Source: Turnera subulata
Taxonomy: Eukaryota > Streptophyta > Magnoliopsida > Malpighiales > Passifloraceae
Assembly: GCA_028386065.3 (NCBI GenBank)
Contig: JAKUCV010004512.1
Coordinates: 16,651 to 80,650, forward strand
Length of the DNA: 64,000 nucleotides
Direction: 5' to 3'
A model generated the notes under the pieces. That model did no database searches. It was not told the origin of the DNA and saw only the letters and a program-made list of their open reading frames with translations. The translations under genes and the position numbers were made by a program. Positions 46,347 to 58,370 of the stretch are shown one piece after another. Position 1 is the stretch's first letter. Every line of letters starts with the position of its first letter.

Positions 46347-48137
46347 GATACTTATCTGAATATTAATATTGAAGGTGTCAAGAGCAGTTCGGTGGAACTA
46401 AAGCATTTGTTTTGACGGAATGCTTTTGAGATAGGATGACTTACTGGGTTGACTTGTGGATCAAACTTTGTGAAGCGGCTCAACTCATATTGCAATAACT
46501 AATGAACGCACCCCTTTGGTCATCTCACTGAGAAGCTGCCGCTGGAGCTTCAGTTGTGGAAAACATCATGGATTGTGGGGTACAGGATGTTGTGAAATCC
46601 CAGGAATTGACACTACTATTATGTAAGATGGAGCGTTGCCTTCTCAAGGAAACTCAAGCATCTGTATTGGAAAATAGAAAATTGAGCCTTTGAGGTATGG
46701 CCTTGCAAGTTCTCGTGCTCAGAACCATGTAAAATCATGAGAATGATTTTCTTATTTTGTTTGCGCTTGTGATTTTATCAAATTTGATCAGAAGTAAAGT
46801 TGTGAAGAACTCGTATGTACTGTTGATCAAGTTTGTTTGACTAAATGCCCTCTTTAACTGTCCTAAAACTTGTATATCTGTGTTATAATCGAATTAAATC
46901 TTATTGATGGCTGCTCTTTTTTCTGAATGATTGTTACAACGTGTCTCTGCTCTAGCCACCACACATGCCTTTGAACATTAACTTTCTCACATCCACATGG
47001 TAAAATTTGCTCAAGAGTTGCTGTACCTATTAGTGAATATAAACTGTCTCCTGGTGTCTCTGTACCTTTAAATCAACTTCAGACCAAAGTTCGCCTGGGG
47101 CCTTCTTTCTCAAATCAGATGGGGTCATACTTACATTACATTAGGTGTCTGAGGTTTCAACTCTTTTAAGTGTCCATTCTCATGTTCTAAGTCAAACAAA
47201 TAAGCATGAATAAATTGCTTATCATGCACTCATTGTTCTTTAGTAGTGAACTGTGTCATTCCCACATTCACATGAATAAATTGCTTCCAACGAGACATTT
47301 AAAGAGGTAAGGCAGTCGCTATTCTTAAATGTACTGCCCAACTTCAAAGCAGGGATTCAATATTCATAATTGGAGAGAGGGCGTATGTGGTGCCTTTGTA
47401 TCTGAACAAAAATTTTCTTGGTGGGTTGGTGGAGGACAGAAAATGCGAGTCTTGTTAAAAGATTTGTGGTCTACAGTCGTGGAAATGTTGGCACAGATTT
47501 GTGTACTTATTGGCAGGAGAAATGAATTGCATTTCGTGGTTTGAACTTGAGAATCAACTTTTGCATTCAGCTAATGAGGGAAGAGTTAAACTATGAATTT
47601 GTGACTAACGAAACATATATATGTGGAAAGACTGTCTATTTTTCTTTTGTGAACAAGAAATGCAGCCTTTTCTGTTAGGTGATGATATTCGCTCTTCCAC
47701 TTGCAATTTTGGCAATAAATTTGGAATTATTAGTTATGAAAATGTGTGGCTAGAAATGTCAATATGACCAGTATATATGGATGGCAGTCTCCGTTTTCTG
47801 AGAGTTTGAGGATTTTGTCATTTAGAAAATCATAGTGGGATGGGAACATAATTGGACCTCGGCGCACAAAATTACTGAACATGGATTAATTTCCAAAATG
47901 TGAGGTCCAATATTCAAGGTAAATCATAGTATTCCTTTGACAAATTTGGTGACCGTTTTTTGAAGATTGACCCATAAGGACTAAAGAAGGAGTCATATAC
48001 TCATTTTAACCAGAAAAAAATCAATTAAAGTGTATTCACAAAGTAGAGACTTAGATGATCATTGAGCTAAATCTATATCACTGCTCATCAATCTCTCTAG
48101 TTGTTGTGGATTCTATTAGAGACCAGTTCTTAAAGAT
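46347..48137. other. 3' flank of the MORF-like gene and spacer
   Basis: I see no further gene. A frame at 47329-47544 has no motif. The sequence is ordinary AT-rich spacer. Confidence 0.45.
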
Positions 48138-48383
48138 TCATAGATAGAGCTTAGTGTCAGAATAGACAGCTCCAGACCTCATCAATGCTTTTAGCCGACG
48201 TCTATTTCTACGACCTTTTTGGTGCTGCTGGTTGCGGCTGACCTTCTCTTCCATTAATCGCATTACCTTTTCGTCTTCACACTTTTTCCCATCCTTTCTG
48301 TGCTCATGATGACGATGATGATCAGGGGGGTCTGTTGTTGTATCCTTATTTTGAACATGATGACGGGTTTGATCTTTGGCTTC
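48138..48383 (-). other. Partial open frame cut by the assembly gap
   Basis: About 80 codons are open on minus between the gap and a stop at 48138. The product is rich in His, Lys, Arg and Asp (HHRHHEHRKDGKKCEDEK...RRNRRRLKAL). I recognise no family. It may be the C-terminus of a gene lost in the gap or a chance frame. Confidence 0.25.
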
Positions 48384-48745
48384 NNNNNNNNNNNNNNNNN
48401 NNNNNNNNNNNNNNNNNNNNNNNNNNNNNNNNNNNNNNNNNNNNNNNNNNNNNNNNNNNNNNNNNNNNNNNNNNNNNNNNNNNNNNNNNNNNNNNNNNNN
48501 NNNNNNNNNNNNNNNNNNNNNNNNNNNNNNNNNNNNNNNNNNNNNNNNNNNNNNNNNNNNNNNNNNNNNNNNNNNNNNNNNNNNNNNNNNNNNNNNNNNN
48601 NNNNNNNNNNNNNNNNNNNNNNNNNNNNNNNNNNNNNNNNNNNNNNNNNNNNNNNNNNNNNNNNNNNNNNNNNNNNNNNNNNNNNNNNNNNNNNNNNNNN
48701 NNNNNNNNNNNNNNNNNNNNNNNNNNNNNNNNNNNNNNNNNNNNN
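48384..48745. other. Assembly gap (362 N)
   Basis: Run of N. Any frame spanning it is meaningless. Confidence 1.
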
Positions 48746-48817
48746 GCAAAATTTTTATTCTATTATTGGTATTGATGGTTTGGGTGGCTTGGAGTAGAAT
48801 TGTTTTCTAGTGATCAA

Positions 48818-49315
48818 GGTATGAATTAGGGACGTTCCTGACAGCAAGTTACAGTGGACGTTCCTGACACCAGTAAGTTGCAGCAGATCCTGGTGGTTTG
48901 TTGTGGGGATCGCCACACTTTGGACGTTATGGCTCGAGAGGAACAAGAAGATTTTTCAAGGGACTGTTGTTGATGTGGAGAGATTGGTGGACCTAGTTCT
49001 TGTTCGAGCTATATTTTGGATTAAGGCCATGCATACTGATCTCCCATACAGTACCTCCCTGCTCATGTCAAATGCTGAGCCTTTGATGTTCTGTAAAGGA
49101 CCGAGGCGCAAATTTAAGTTGCTGGAACCGCCTTAGCATGGATTTCTAGTAATTCTGCTGAATTTGGGTGATTACGTGTGTGTTATCTTGGGTCTACTGT
49201 AAATTTAGAGCACTCTTACCTGCATGTTGTGTCAATGCAGGGTCTCTTGTAAATATGTAGTTTTATCAATAAAGCATTCGTTAGCATAAAAAAAAAAAAA
49301 AGGGTATGAATTAGG
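48818..49315 (+). mobile_element. 5'-truncated LINE with 13 bp target duplication
   Basis: GGTATGAATTAGG at 48818-48830 is repeated at 49303-49315. The insert (48831-49302, about 472 bp) ends in poly(A) after an AATAAAGCATTCGTTAGCAT tail. Its coding part (48903-49136) reads GIATLWTLWLERNKKIF...KGPRRKFKLLEPP, plainly the same family as the end of the nested LINE at 39457-40994 (GIAALWSIWLERNKRIF). Confidence 0.88.
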
Positions 49316-51107
49316 CCCTTTATTTCTAAATGTCAAAATCATTTCTTTTCTTGGTGGCCATCATGACTTGGTGGATTTTGAATAAAATCAATTGAGGAGG
49401 TTTGTGTTGCATAGTGGTTCGTTTTTGAGTTGCCAATTGTAATTTTAGCTTGGTGATCGCCTGGTTCAATTTTTGAGTTTGCATCGACTCTGTTAGAGCA
49501 TGGAAATAGAAGAGGAAGACCGTCTTGTCGTCGATCATTGTTTTAAAAATTTTCTCATTTGTTTTCGATCATTACAAATTTAGAACGATTCATTTACAAG
49601 CATCGTTCACCACTGGCCTTTGTCGAATTTTTTGTCGCTCAGGAGATTGCTTCTACAAGAAGTGATGGCTGCTGGAATTAAAAGGTGGATGATGATGATC
49701 ATTCGAGCAGGGTGGCAGTTTGTCTCTTAATAAAATGATGGCAGTTTGTCTCTTAATAAAATGATGGAGACCATGACCATTGATCGTCATGGAGGATGGA
49801 TCCTTGTGACTTCTATTACTTTGTTGATCTTTGTGATTATTCCAAAATATTTGGTTATTAAAGAGTTTGGTCATACAATGGTCGAATGACGATAATGGAA
49901 TTTGGTTGCTTCACAGAAGAGAACGATCTGTGCCATCGTTCTAGAAGGATGCAATGACCATTAAACTTGGTCGCAACAATGCAATTGGAAGACCCATGGT
50001 TGTTGATATCGGTTAAAAAGCAGCAATAAGGAGGATCATTGGTATTGACTGACGACTATGGTGAAATAAAAGAAAAGACTTCGGTAAAATAAAAAAGCTC
50101 GTTAGACATCAATCATTGTCCAAAAGGAAGAGCGACGACATATGCTTAGCAAAATAAAAACACTGCTACACCGGTCATTGTAAAAGAGAAAGGACAGACT
50201 TTGCTGCCATCATTCCTGGTCTAACCGAGCTCCAGAGAAGGAAATATTGCGTGGAGTTGGCGAATATGTCAATCCATTTGAATTCTGTTCGTGATTGGAA
50301 TTGCAGACGATTCCCCACGATTGTTGGAGGATCGAGGTTCTTTTGGAGGATGGATCCTAGCGATCTTTGGGGTTGTTTTTCTTGGCCGGTTAACCTTGAC
50401 AATTGTTATTGGCAGTTTAGTGATCGCTGTGGGGAGGTTTCTTGGCTTTCTTGGCGGATTGTTCTTAGCAACCGTTTTAGTGGTCAAGTCCTAAAGGGAT
50501 GAGAGACTGCCCCTTTGGGGGTATGTTCTTTGGATTACCTATGGACAGAGGTCGCCCTTTGGTGTTTTGTCTTTTTAAGCTACATGTAATTGTTGGGGGA
50601 CATAGATCGCTCTTTGGTGGTTTGATTATTGGAAAGGGAGATTGCCCACGTGGTGGGATTTAGTCCGGCCTAGTCAGCCAAGGGTCTTTGGAGACCAAGG
50701 ACGGTAGTGCTTATGCTTCCATATCCACGATTTTGGTAGATACACCAAGCAAACAGCCCTTAAATGTTCAGTCGCCTTCCATTAAAGGGCTGAAGGGGAC
50801 AACTATTTGTACCAAAATCAAAATCGTGGGCCTATAGGTGAATGGATTGGCTATTGTGTGGATCCACGACTGGTTGATGTGGTTTGGTTAGTTGTTGTGA
50901 CAGACCTATGATGAAATGGGTCGGTATCAGTCCTCCTGGATTATTAAGTCTGTGGGTGGATGCGTGATCCTTCTGGATTATTAAGTCCCTGGGTGGATCA
51001 GTGATCTGCCAAGTGATGCGGATTGGGCTGGGTGTTTAGACACAAGACGATCGACTATAGGCTATTGTATTTGTATTTATTTGGGTTCCAACCTTATCAC
51101 TTAGACT
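49316..51107. other. Unassigned sequence
   Basis: No gene supported. A 26 bp tandem duplication lies at 49714-49765. A hydrophobic frame at 50291-50494 and overlapping frames on both strands show no known motif. Repeated phrases near 50500-50660 (GCCCTTTGG, GCTCTTTGG) suggest decayed repeat DNA. Confidence 0.35.
49714..49765 (+). repeat. 26 bp tandem duplication
   Basis: The unit beginning GGCAGTTTGTCTCTTAATAA is present twice, head to tail and identical. Confidence 0.85.
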
Positions 51108-51485
51108 GCTCGCAAACAACACACTGTTTCGCAAAGTGGTGCTGAATCAGAATATCGCGCCTTGGCAAGTACTGTTGCGGAACTTTGATGGTTTCAATCA
51201 TTGCTTAATGATCTTCGCATTCTTCCCAAGCTTCCTATTCCAGTTCATTGTGACAATCTCTCCGCTACATATATTGCCAACAATTCAAATCCAGCATCAA
51301 AGGGCATCAAAGGACCAAAAAATTGTAAACAGATTTGCATTTTCTGCATGAGAAGGTCAAAAGGGGCCTGATTTTTGTTCTTCATATTGATCATACTAAA
51401 CAGCAAGCAGATATCTTCACCAAATCCTTGGGTGTTCGTGATTTTCAAGCACAACGAGCCAATCTGGTCAGGCACCTGCTGACGT
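51108..51485 (+). pseudogene. Ty1/copia pol C-terminus (RNase H) remnant
   Basis: One frame reads KQHTVSQSGAESEYRALAS, a stop, then LPIPVHCDNLSATYIANN. After a shift, HTKQQADIFTKSLGVRDF follows. AESEYRAL, CDNxSA and ADxFTKxL are hallmark motifs of the copia RNase H end. Stops and frameshifts show it is an old fragment. No clear LTR follows. Confidence 0.8.
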
Positions 51486-51792
51486 GGAGGCTGCCCGGGG
51501 TATTTGCGCGTGTTACTGTAGCAAAACGGCGTCATTTTAGAGGATTGGATGGACATGTAGGATCCATGTGTCTTTGTGGGCTCTGCATGCTACCGACCCC
51601 GGGTTTTTCACCTAACCGACCCGAAATTTGTCGGATACCTAAATGAAAGCTGACCCGATTTTGATTATTTATTTAATCATTTTTCTTTCTTTTAATCATA
51701 TTTTATTTTTAACAATATTAAAAATGAGAAAAACTTAATTTCCAAAAATTTTACTTGGTTTTAAATAAATACACCTTATTATGCTGGATTAA

Positions 51793-52257
51793 TTATTTTA
51801 AAAATTTTGCTTTTTTCATATACTAATTTCTACTATTTAAACTCTCCCACCGGTCTAAATTTGTAAAAAGTAACTAAATTTTTTTAAATAATAATAATAA
51901 ATAAAGAACAAGATCAAATCTCAAATGTAAAAAAATTAGAAAATAAATATTTATTATTGTAATTATTATCTTGTGCTAGAATTAATTTTTTTGTAAAAAT
52001 TTAAAATAATTATACAATAGTGGCATAAAATGTCACTTAAATTCAATTTTAAATTATAAATTGGAAAGAACGATTATTGAACCAGATGTATTGAGTTAGT
52101 TTATTATTTTACTTTCCTTATTTTTCCAAAACCAATATTTTAATTCTTAAGGGTTTTTGGGCCCCATGTTTAGTGATTTGGCCAATTTGGTACCCCGACA
52201 TTTTTTTTGGCCGGGCATAGACCCTGATATTGCATGGGCAGGCCAAACGTAGACCCT
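51793..52257. repeat. Long direct repeat, copy 1
   Basis: About 465 bases, from around ATTTTAAAAATTTTGCTTTT to GGCCAAACGTAGA, recur at 55222-55700 with scattered substitutions and small indels. Both copies are on the same strand. It is very AT-rich for 350 bases, then shifts to sequence containing GGCCAATTTGGTACCCCGA. Confidence 0.8.
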
Positions 52258-52574
52258 GGTCCGGAGCGGTTTCGGTTCGGTATGGGAAGAATTTGGGGAT
52301 TTGAGTGAAGTGGGCCCCACTAAGCCACCTGTATAAACAGTGATATGTAGGCAACCGTAATACTTAAAAGCAAACACAGACAAGTAATAACATATCTCAA
52401 CAAACTAAGCCAAGACCAAAAGAATAATTATTACTAATCCCAATTTTATCTTCCGGGCCCCTGTCACTGGACAAGCTAGGGTCGTACCGGGTTATCAATT
52501 AATTCCGGATGCCAGGTCAAAGAACCATACCATATCTTACTATGCCGGGACCACGTCCCAAAACTGGATATTTG

Positions 52575-52705
52575 GTATATCCAAACCACTGGGTATTCGG
52601 TATACCCCAACCACAGGCATCAATATGCCAACCGGATATTCGGTATATCCGAACCACTGGGTATTCGGTATACCCCAACCACAGGCATCAACATGCCAAC
52701 CAAAT
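52575..52705 (-). repeat. Tandem repeat of about 66 bp inside the LTR-like element
   Basis: Two copies of a unit containing ACTGGGTATTCGGTATACCC and a CCGGATATTCGGTATATCCG dyad. The same unit appears in tandem at 63312-63505 in opposite orientation. Confidence 0.75.
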
Positions 52706-53470
52706 CAAGTAACCAAACCAAGTAACCGACTATAGCATCAAAAATTAATTTTCAAACCATCGGGTCATGCCACTACTTTCCACATGACAATTGTATCATC
52801 ATCTCAAATCAATTCCAATTCCCAACTTCCAATTTCCATTCCTCAATTATCCATATCATAGTTTATTCCAATTATCCAATCACAACAATGACTACCGACA
52901 ACAATCACAATATCCCTAACAGTCAAACAATTCTCCAACTTCCTATTAGCTCAAGTTATACAATAGACCAATCCAACAACAGTTTCATAACATCAATTAC
53001 TCTCAGACCAACATCAATCACAACACCGTATCCAAGAGTCCAATAACAGTCAACGCAGCGGTTTAATCAAGCAAATCAACATCATAGCAACAACAACAAT
53101 AACCATAGCAGCCAAATAACTAACACAACTCCATATTATCAAATATCCACCAACAATACATATAACACCAATTATTCACAATTAACAGCTCATCACATTA
53201 TTCACACGACCAGAAACACAGTCTAACAACAACAACATCAGTAACCATAACAGTCAAATAATCAACAATGTCCCTCTCAGCAGTTCATTCAAACAGCAAA
53301 ACACACAAAGTATCACAGGCACATATCAAGGGTTATCCATCCTCACCTTGGCCGATTACTCAACTCCGGAAACATCAGTCGGTCCAAAGCCGGTTCCACC
53401 GGAACTGTTCGATATCAAACCTATACAACAAAACAACATGCTCACGCACATAATCGGTATACTATGATGC

Positions 53471-54044
53471 CCAAAACTGCGAAATACCCCATCCCGGTTC
53501 ATAACCTTTATTATTTCCATTTACCGAAAATATTTAACCGTACGTATTTCCGAATATAATTTCGGTACCATACTTTAATTAAAACTCTTTTCAAAATATT
53601 TTCATAAAATAATTATAATTTTCCAAAATTATAATCTCCATAATTTCCAGAAAAATAATAACCTAATTATAATTTTCAAAAAATATTTATATAGTATTTA
53701 TCCTTTTTTTAAATACATATAATAGTATTTTCCAACTCAAAATATAATTAACTTTAATTTCCAAAGTACATATACATATAATTCCCACAACCATAATTTT
53801 CCTGGCAAATAATTTATATATATAAAATTCCTAGAAATTATTTCATGGTATAAATATATTTTTCCCAAATAACACTAGTTTCTCCCAAAACATTACTTAA
53901 TTATTTATCAAAGCATATATATTTATATTTTTCGCAAAATACCAACATTAAATTGTCCATAATTTTCTTAAAGTAAATATATTTTTTTTCCAAAATTATA
54001 TACCAGAAAATATATAAACAGATTTATATATATATATATATATA
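53471..54044. other. AT-rich stretch ending in (TA)n
   Basis: Extremely AT-rich internal part of the minus element. It ends with about ten TA units at 54024-54044. No coding signal. Confidence 0.5.
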
Positions 54045-54462
54045 TTTAATTAAACGGACTGGGCCATGAATAGTGCCGGCCCAGACCAAGGCAGCAGGCC
54101 TGCCAAGGTTCGGCCCAGCACCACTCAGCCCAACCCAGCAGCAGACCCAACCCAACTGTTCGCGACCCGCTTCGTAAAAACGGATCCTTGCAAGATCCGG
54201 GTCTTACCTCCGGGTTGTAGCGGCTGGCGATGTCGGCAGCGAGCGCGGGAGGAAGGGCGAGCACAACTGCAGCCGCGGTGGACGATGGCGACTCCATGGG
54301 CAGCGGAACGGCGGCGCTGCGTCGTCGGCGTGAGGCGGCAGGCGTGAGGGAGCTGGATCCGCGGGTCTGCACCTCGGGTCGACGACGCGTCACTGTGTCT
54401 CTCGCGGCGGAAGGAGGAGGCGGCGACGGGGTTGAGGTCGCGTCGGTGAGGGGAACCCGATG

Positions 54463-54810
54463 GGGGGGGGGGGGGGCGGTGCGGCGAGAGGTGGCGCCGT
54501 TCGCTCCGGCATGAACAGTAGCGGGGCGCCTGGAGGTGACGGTACTGTTCCTTATTATTTTTTTCCTTTTTCTTCCCTTTTTTCTATTTTCTTCTTTTCT
54601 TTCTCCTATTTTCTTCCGATTTTTGCTTCTCTCTTTTTTTTTGATTTTCAGTTCTTTCCTTTTTTTTTTCCTTCCTTTCTCTTTTTTCAGTTATGTGTTT
54701 GTTGTTTTTTTTTTCTTTTCTTTTTTAGAGAAAAAAAGAGAGAAAAAGAAAAAGAGAGAAAAAAAAAGAGAAAAAAAAAAAAAGAAAAGGGAAGAAGAGG
54801 ACCAAAGGAA
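54463..54810. repeat. G-run and long polypyrimidine/polypurine tracts
   Basis: A run of fourteen G at about 54463-54476 is followed by about 180 bases of nearly pure T/C (54546-54725), and then directly by about 80 bases of nearly pure A/G (54728-54810). The two tracts are roughly complementary and could pair. Frames here (54460-55044, 54536-54850) are composition artefacts. Confidence 0.75.
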
Positions 54811-55221
54811 GAAGGAAAATATCTGCCACTACATGACACGCGGACACTAGGTAGTTATTACGTCGAACTTCGCTCAGGCCAGGCCTGGTCTTTTATTGAC
54901 TATGAGGGAATCATATTTTCCGGTGTGATTTTCCGAGAAATTCCGAAACCCGAAAAATACCAACTTAGGCCCGAAAAATCCACGGAAAAATCACGAGCTC
55001 GGGAAAACTCTCGGTTTCAAAAAACGACTCCCGATTTACCTTGAATTAATTACCCAAGATTAATTCAACAGTAAATTACGGTAAAAAGACTTTTACGGTC
55101 CCGGTAAAAATAAAAAATTTTACCCGGGCTGTTACAGACGTGGCATGAAACGGTGACGTTTTCTCACTTAAAACGACGTCGTTTTGCTACAGTAACACGC
55201 GCAAATTAGAAATTTTAAAAT

Positions 55222-55700
55222 TTATTATTTTTAAAATTTTACTTTTTTCATATACTAATTTCTAAAAATTCCCATTTAAACTCTCCCACCGGTCTAAATT
55301 TTTAAAAAGTACCTAAATTTTTTTAATAATAATAATAAATAAAGAACAAGATCAAATCTCAAATGTAAAAAAATTAGAAAATAAATATTTATTATTATAA
55401 TTATTATCTTGTGCTAGAATTAATTTTTTTATAAAAATTTAAAATAATTATACAATAGTGGCATAAATTCCCACTTAAATTCAATTTTAAATTATAAATT
55501 AGAAAGAATGATTATTGAACCAGATGTATTGAGTTAGTTTATTATTTTACTTTCCTTATTTTTCCAAAACCAATATTTTAATTCTTAAGGTTTTTGGGTT
55601 TTTTGGGACTCATGTTTAGTGATTTGGCCAATTTGGTACCCCGATATTTTTTTTGGCCGGGCATAGACCGTGATATTGCATGGGCAGGCCAAACGTAGAA
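55222..55700. repeat. Long direct repeat, copy 2
   Basis: Second copy of the repeat at 51793-52257. The two copies bracket the minus LTR-like element. Beyond GGCCAAACGTAGA the sequences diverge at once. Confidence 0.8.
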
Positions 55701-56640
55701 CAAAAAGAATTGGTGAGCCGAATTTTCCTTCTAATGTCAGTAGCAATTATTTAGGGTTGTCCTTACTCTAAGATTCTTTGATATAATTTTCTTATTATAA
55801 TTTTCAATCCCTAATTTTTAGTCTCCTCAAATTAAAGAGTTTCATATGCATCTTAAGCTTGTCATGCGACTAGTATAAAAAAATCAAGATAAAAATGGAG
55901 AGAAATTCGATAAATGAAGGAGGAAAAAAATTAATAAGGAAAGAGATCATGAAAAATTAATAGGTCAAGATTTTATTGTATTTTAGTTAAGTATAAAAAA
56001 TATAAATATTCTTGTATTTAAGAGATTATTGTATTATTTATTTATTTATTTGAATCAAAATAAATCAATAGATTAATTATAAAATTTGATTTTAGGTTTT
56101 AAATTTTACACATGGGTAAATCAAGGATAATTGATTCATTTTTCAAAAAAAAAAAGTCATGGAGAAGGAGAACAATCTACAATGCTAACTCTTGAAACTT
56201 CACAAACTCCTACACCCTCGTGACTGTTAACTTATTTGTAATGAAGTTTAGCATAAGTTGAATTATTGATGATTTTGTTTTCACAAAGACCCCGATTGCA
56301 GCTGAAATAATAAATTGTTCTTTGACATTGTTGGATATTGATTTTTTTAATAAAATATTATTTTCTTTATAAACTATATTTTGTGTTTCGGTCTCCCCTT
56401 GAAATTTGGTCTAACTTCGCACTGCAATCTAGGCATGCCACATATATTTGTAAGACTTTCTTAGTAAAAAAATATTAGTAACTAGCATTATTGTACTTTG
56501 TTACTGCAGGGACAACAGAAAAATAATAGGCTGGTGGTACAATGCTTATGATTCTCGTTTGCAACTCAAGTCCCGCCAAAAATTTTGGGCCGTGACCCAA
56601 ATTGAGAGTAATCCTAGCAAAAGCGAGGCAGACAAGAGAA
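55701..56640. other. Intergenic sequence
   Basis: AT-rich spacer without supported gene. An (AT)n run at 56660-56684 lies in the leader or promoter of the next gene. Confidence 0.5.
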
Positions 56641-56774
56641 ACCCTAGCAGGCAGACGCACATATATATATATATATATATATCACACCATCTTCTTCCTC
56701 TCTTTTCTTTCTTTGGAAGGGAACCGAAAGAATCGAGAGAAAACAAAAAAGAAAAAAAAGCGATAGAAAACTAA

Positions 56775-58370
56775 ATGGGTCGAGCAGGTAGAAGATCGGG
56801 CAAGGGCTGCTGCAACAAGGAAGGAGGGGCACCCGAGATGTTAGAATCAAACCCTAACCCTACTATCCCTACTACCAACCCATGCCCGTATGCTTTGAGA
56901 TCCCGGTCCTTTCAACCTGCGCCGCCACCGCCAGGGTATGCTTTGAGAGCCCGGAAGCACCAACTCTCTAAACCCGCGCCACGACCAGCGTCCCGCCGGA
57001 GAAGAGCTCCCACTCTCAGTAGACCTGCCAAGTTATTGCGGGAAAAACTGTATGTTATGTAGTTTATCATATTTGTGCTTTTTATGATTAGCAATATTGA
57101 TTCTATGTGTTTGATCATATTTGTGCTTTTTATAATTAGCAATATTGATTCTGATATTTTGATGTCTGTTTCCAATTGAAGGCTTCATCAAACGAAAGAA
57201 GAATTCGAGGCCATCGTTGCTGAGGTTGATGAACGAAGAAAAAAGTAAATTAAATTCAGGTCTTTTCTATATTCCCTTAACTGCAGCTGCTGTTGTTGGT
57301 TTTCTAATTGTTCTCTCCTGACAGGAGAGCTATTGAGCGCTACCGGTTTTATTTAGCCTGGCTGGCTGGAGAGCCTGCCCAATTGGCTATTGAATATTAC
57401 AAGAACAAGGAGGGTGCTCGGCTAGAACTTACTGAGATGGTTATGGGTCGCGAACGTATGGTCTGTGTTGGTCGTGTCTCCCACATGCAGTTCAAAGCGA
57501 CGATCTACGACCCAACACGGTCCAGGTGTTGACAAATACGGGTTAAGGTGGCATGTTGGAAAAAATTTCCGAAGTTTGAGCATGTCAGCAGAGTTTTCAC
57601 TTGTGATTCTCCACTGCTTGAGGATCCTCGTTTCAAACTTGATCCCACCACCGGCTGGATTGGTACATTAATCTTATTCATTAATGTTGAATGCTTTTTT
57701 TTTTTGCTTTGATACTTGTATCAAAGCTTTTGGTATAAGTTTTAGCGACATCTCATGCTTCTAATGGTGTCTAGAGTCTTGTATGGATCTATCTTCTGTT
57801 GCTGAAATAGGAATTTATCCATTGCTTTCCACATTTGCAACATAGTAATGGAGGCCATTCTTCTAATACAGCATTAATTTGTCTTGTTTTGATTTTTTAT
57901 AACCCAACCCTGTCCACCAATTCATGACCCTTGCATAACTGCCTCCTCATCTAGCCTGAAACTTAGATTCGATCCAAACTGTGTAGCCTTGTTTTTGAGA
58001 TTTTGGGGCTGGACATTGTTGGTTTCCTTAGGATGGTGTTCTGATCACACTTATTGTAATTTCCTTCCTCAAATATGATTCTCGTCTGAAGTTCAGGTTC
58101 CTATCTTGTTTACACATAGTTAGTCCTTTGTAAAACACAATGATCATAAGTATTTTCTTAGTTGTTTTGTGTTTAATTTAATTTGATCTCAACTTTTCTG
58201 GGTGGCTAATGAACTGTCTAATTTTGTATGTTGTAGATTACCTTTTTGACTGTCCAGTATGTGGATTGGATGGATTGGAGTCTGAAGAAGCTCTTAAAAG
58301 GTTGGAGGTCATCGGTCCAACTAAAGGTGATTTTGAAAGGTTGAAAAGGTTGAAGATTATCGGTCCGTAG
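56775..58370 (+). pseudogene. Unknown plant protein, possibly DUF3615-like, with one in-frame stop
   Basis: Four exons: 56775-57049, 57182-57244, 57325-57662, 58237-58370. Junctions are GT-AG and phases agree (810 nt). The N-terminus is Arg/Pro-rich and holds the phrase YALRSRSFQPAPPPPGYALR, two copies of a YALR(S/A)R motif. The middle has RRAIERYRFYLAWLAGEPAQ and LAIEYYKNKEGARLEL, which resembles the ALEYYN-type start of DUF3615 (uncertain). The C-terminal part, FEHVSRVFTCDSPLLEDPRF then DCPVCGLDGLESEEALKRL, continues in the same frame after a TGA at 57530-57532. So the gene is whole except for that codon. It is either a recent nonsense allele or a truncated protein of about 180 residues. 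Function unknown. Confidence 0.55.

Larger units (their letters stand above)
52258..55136 (-). mobile_element. LTR-like sequence of a large Ty3/gypsy-type element, minus copy
   Basis: On minus it begins TGTAACAGCCCGGGTAAAAT at 55136. The same order of blocks occurs on plus from 61374: this start, a (CCG-rich) segment with a GT donor-like end, AAGGTGAGGATGGATAACCC, 65 bp tandem units with GGTATACCGAATACCCAG, and CTTTTAAGTATTACGGTTGC. TGTAACA starts and the lack of long coding frames suggest a very long LTR or non-autonomous element. The far end near 52260-52330 is not defined. Confidence 0.55.

Noticed and set aside
48138..48810. Long frames spanning the N run
   Set aside because: They exist only because N codons were read as open.
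50291..50494. Hydrophobic 67-residue frame (possible membrane peptide)
   Set aside because: Overlaps frames on both strands, no conserved motif, and lies in repeat-like sequence.
54460..55044. 194-residue frame rich in Phe, Lys and Glu
   Set aside because: Encoded by the G-run and the pyrimidine/purine tracts; low-complexity artefact.
51481..55141. GACGT as a target duplication around a solo LTR
   Set aside because: The left GACGT is not followed by a sequence that continues the minus element, so the match is probably chance.
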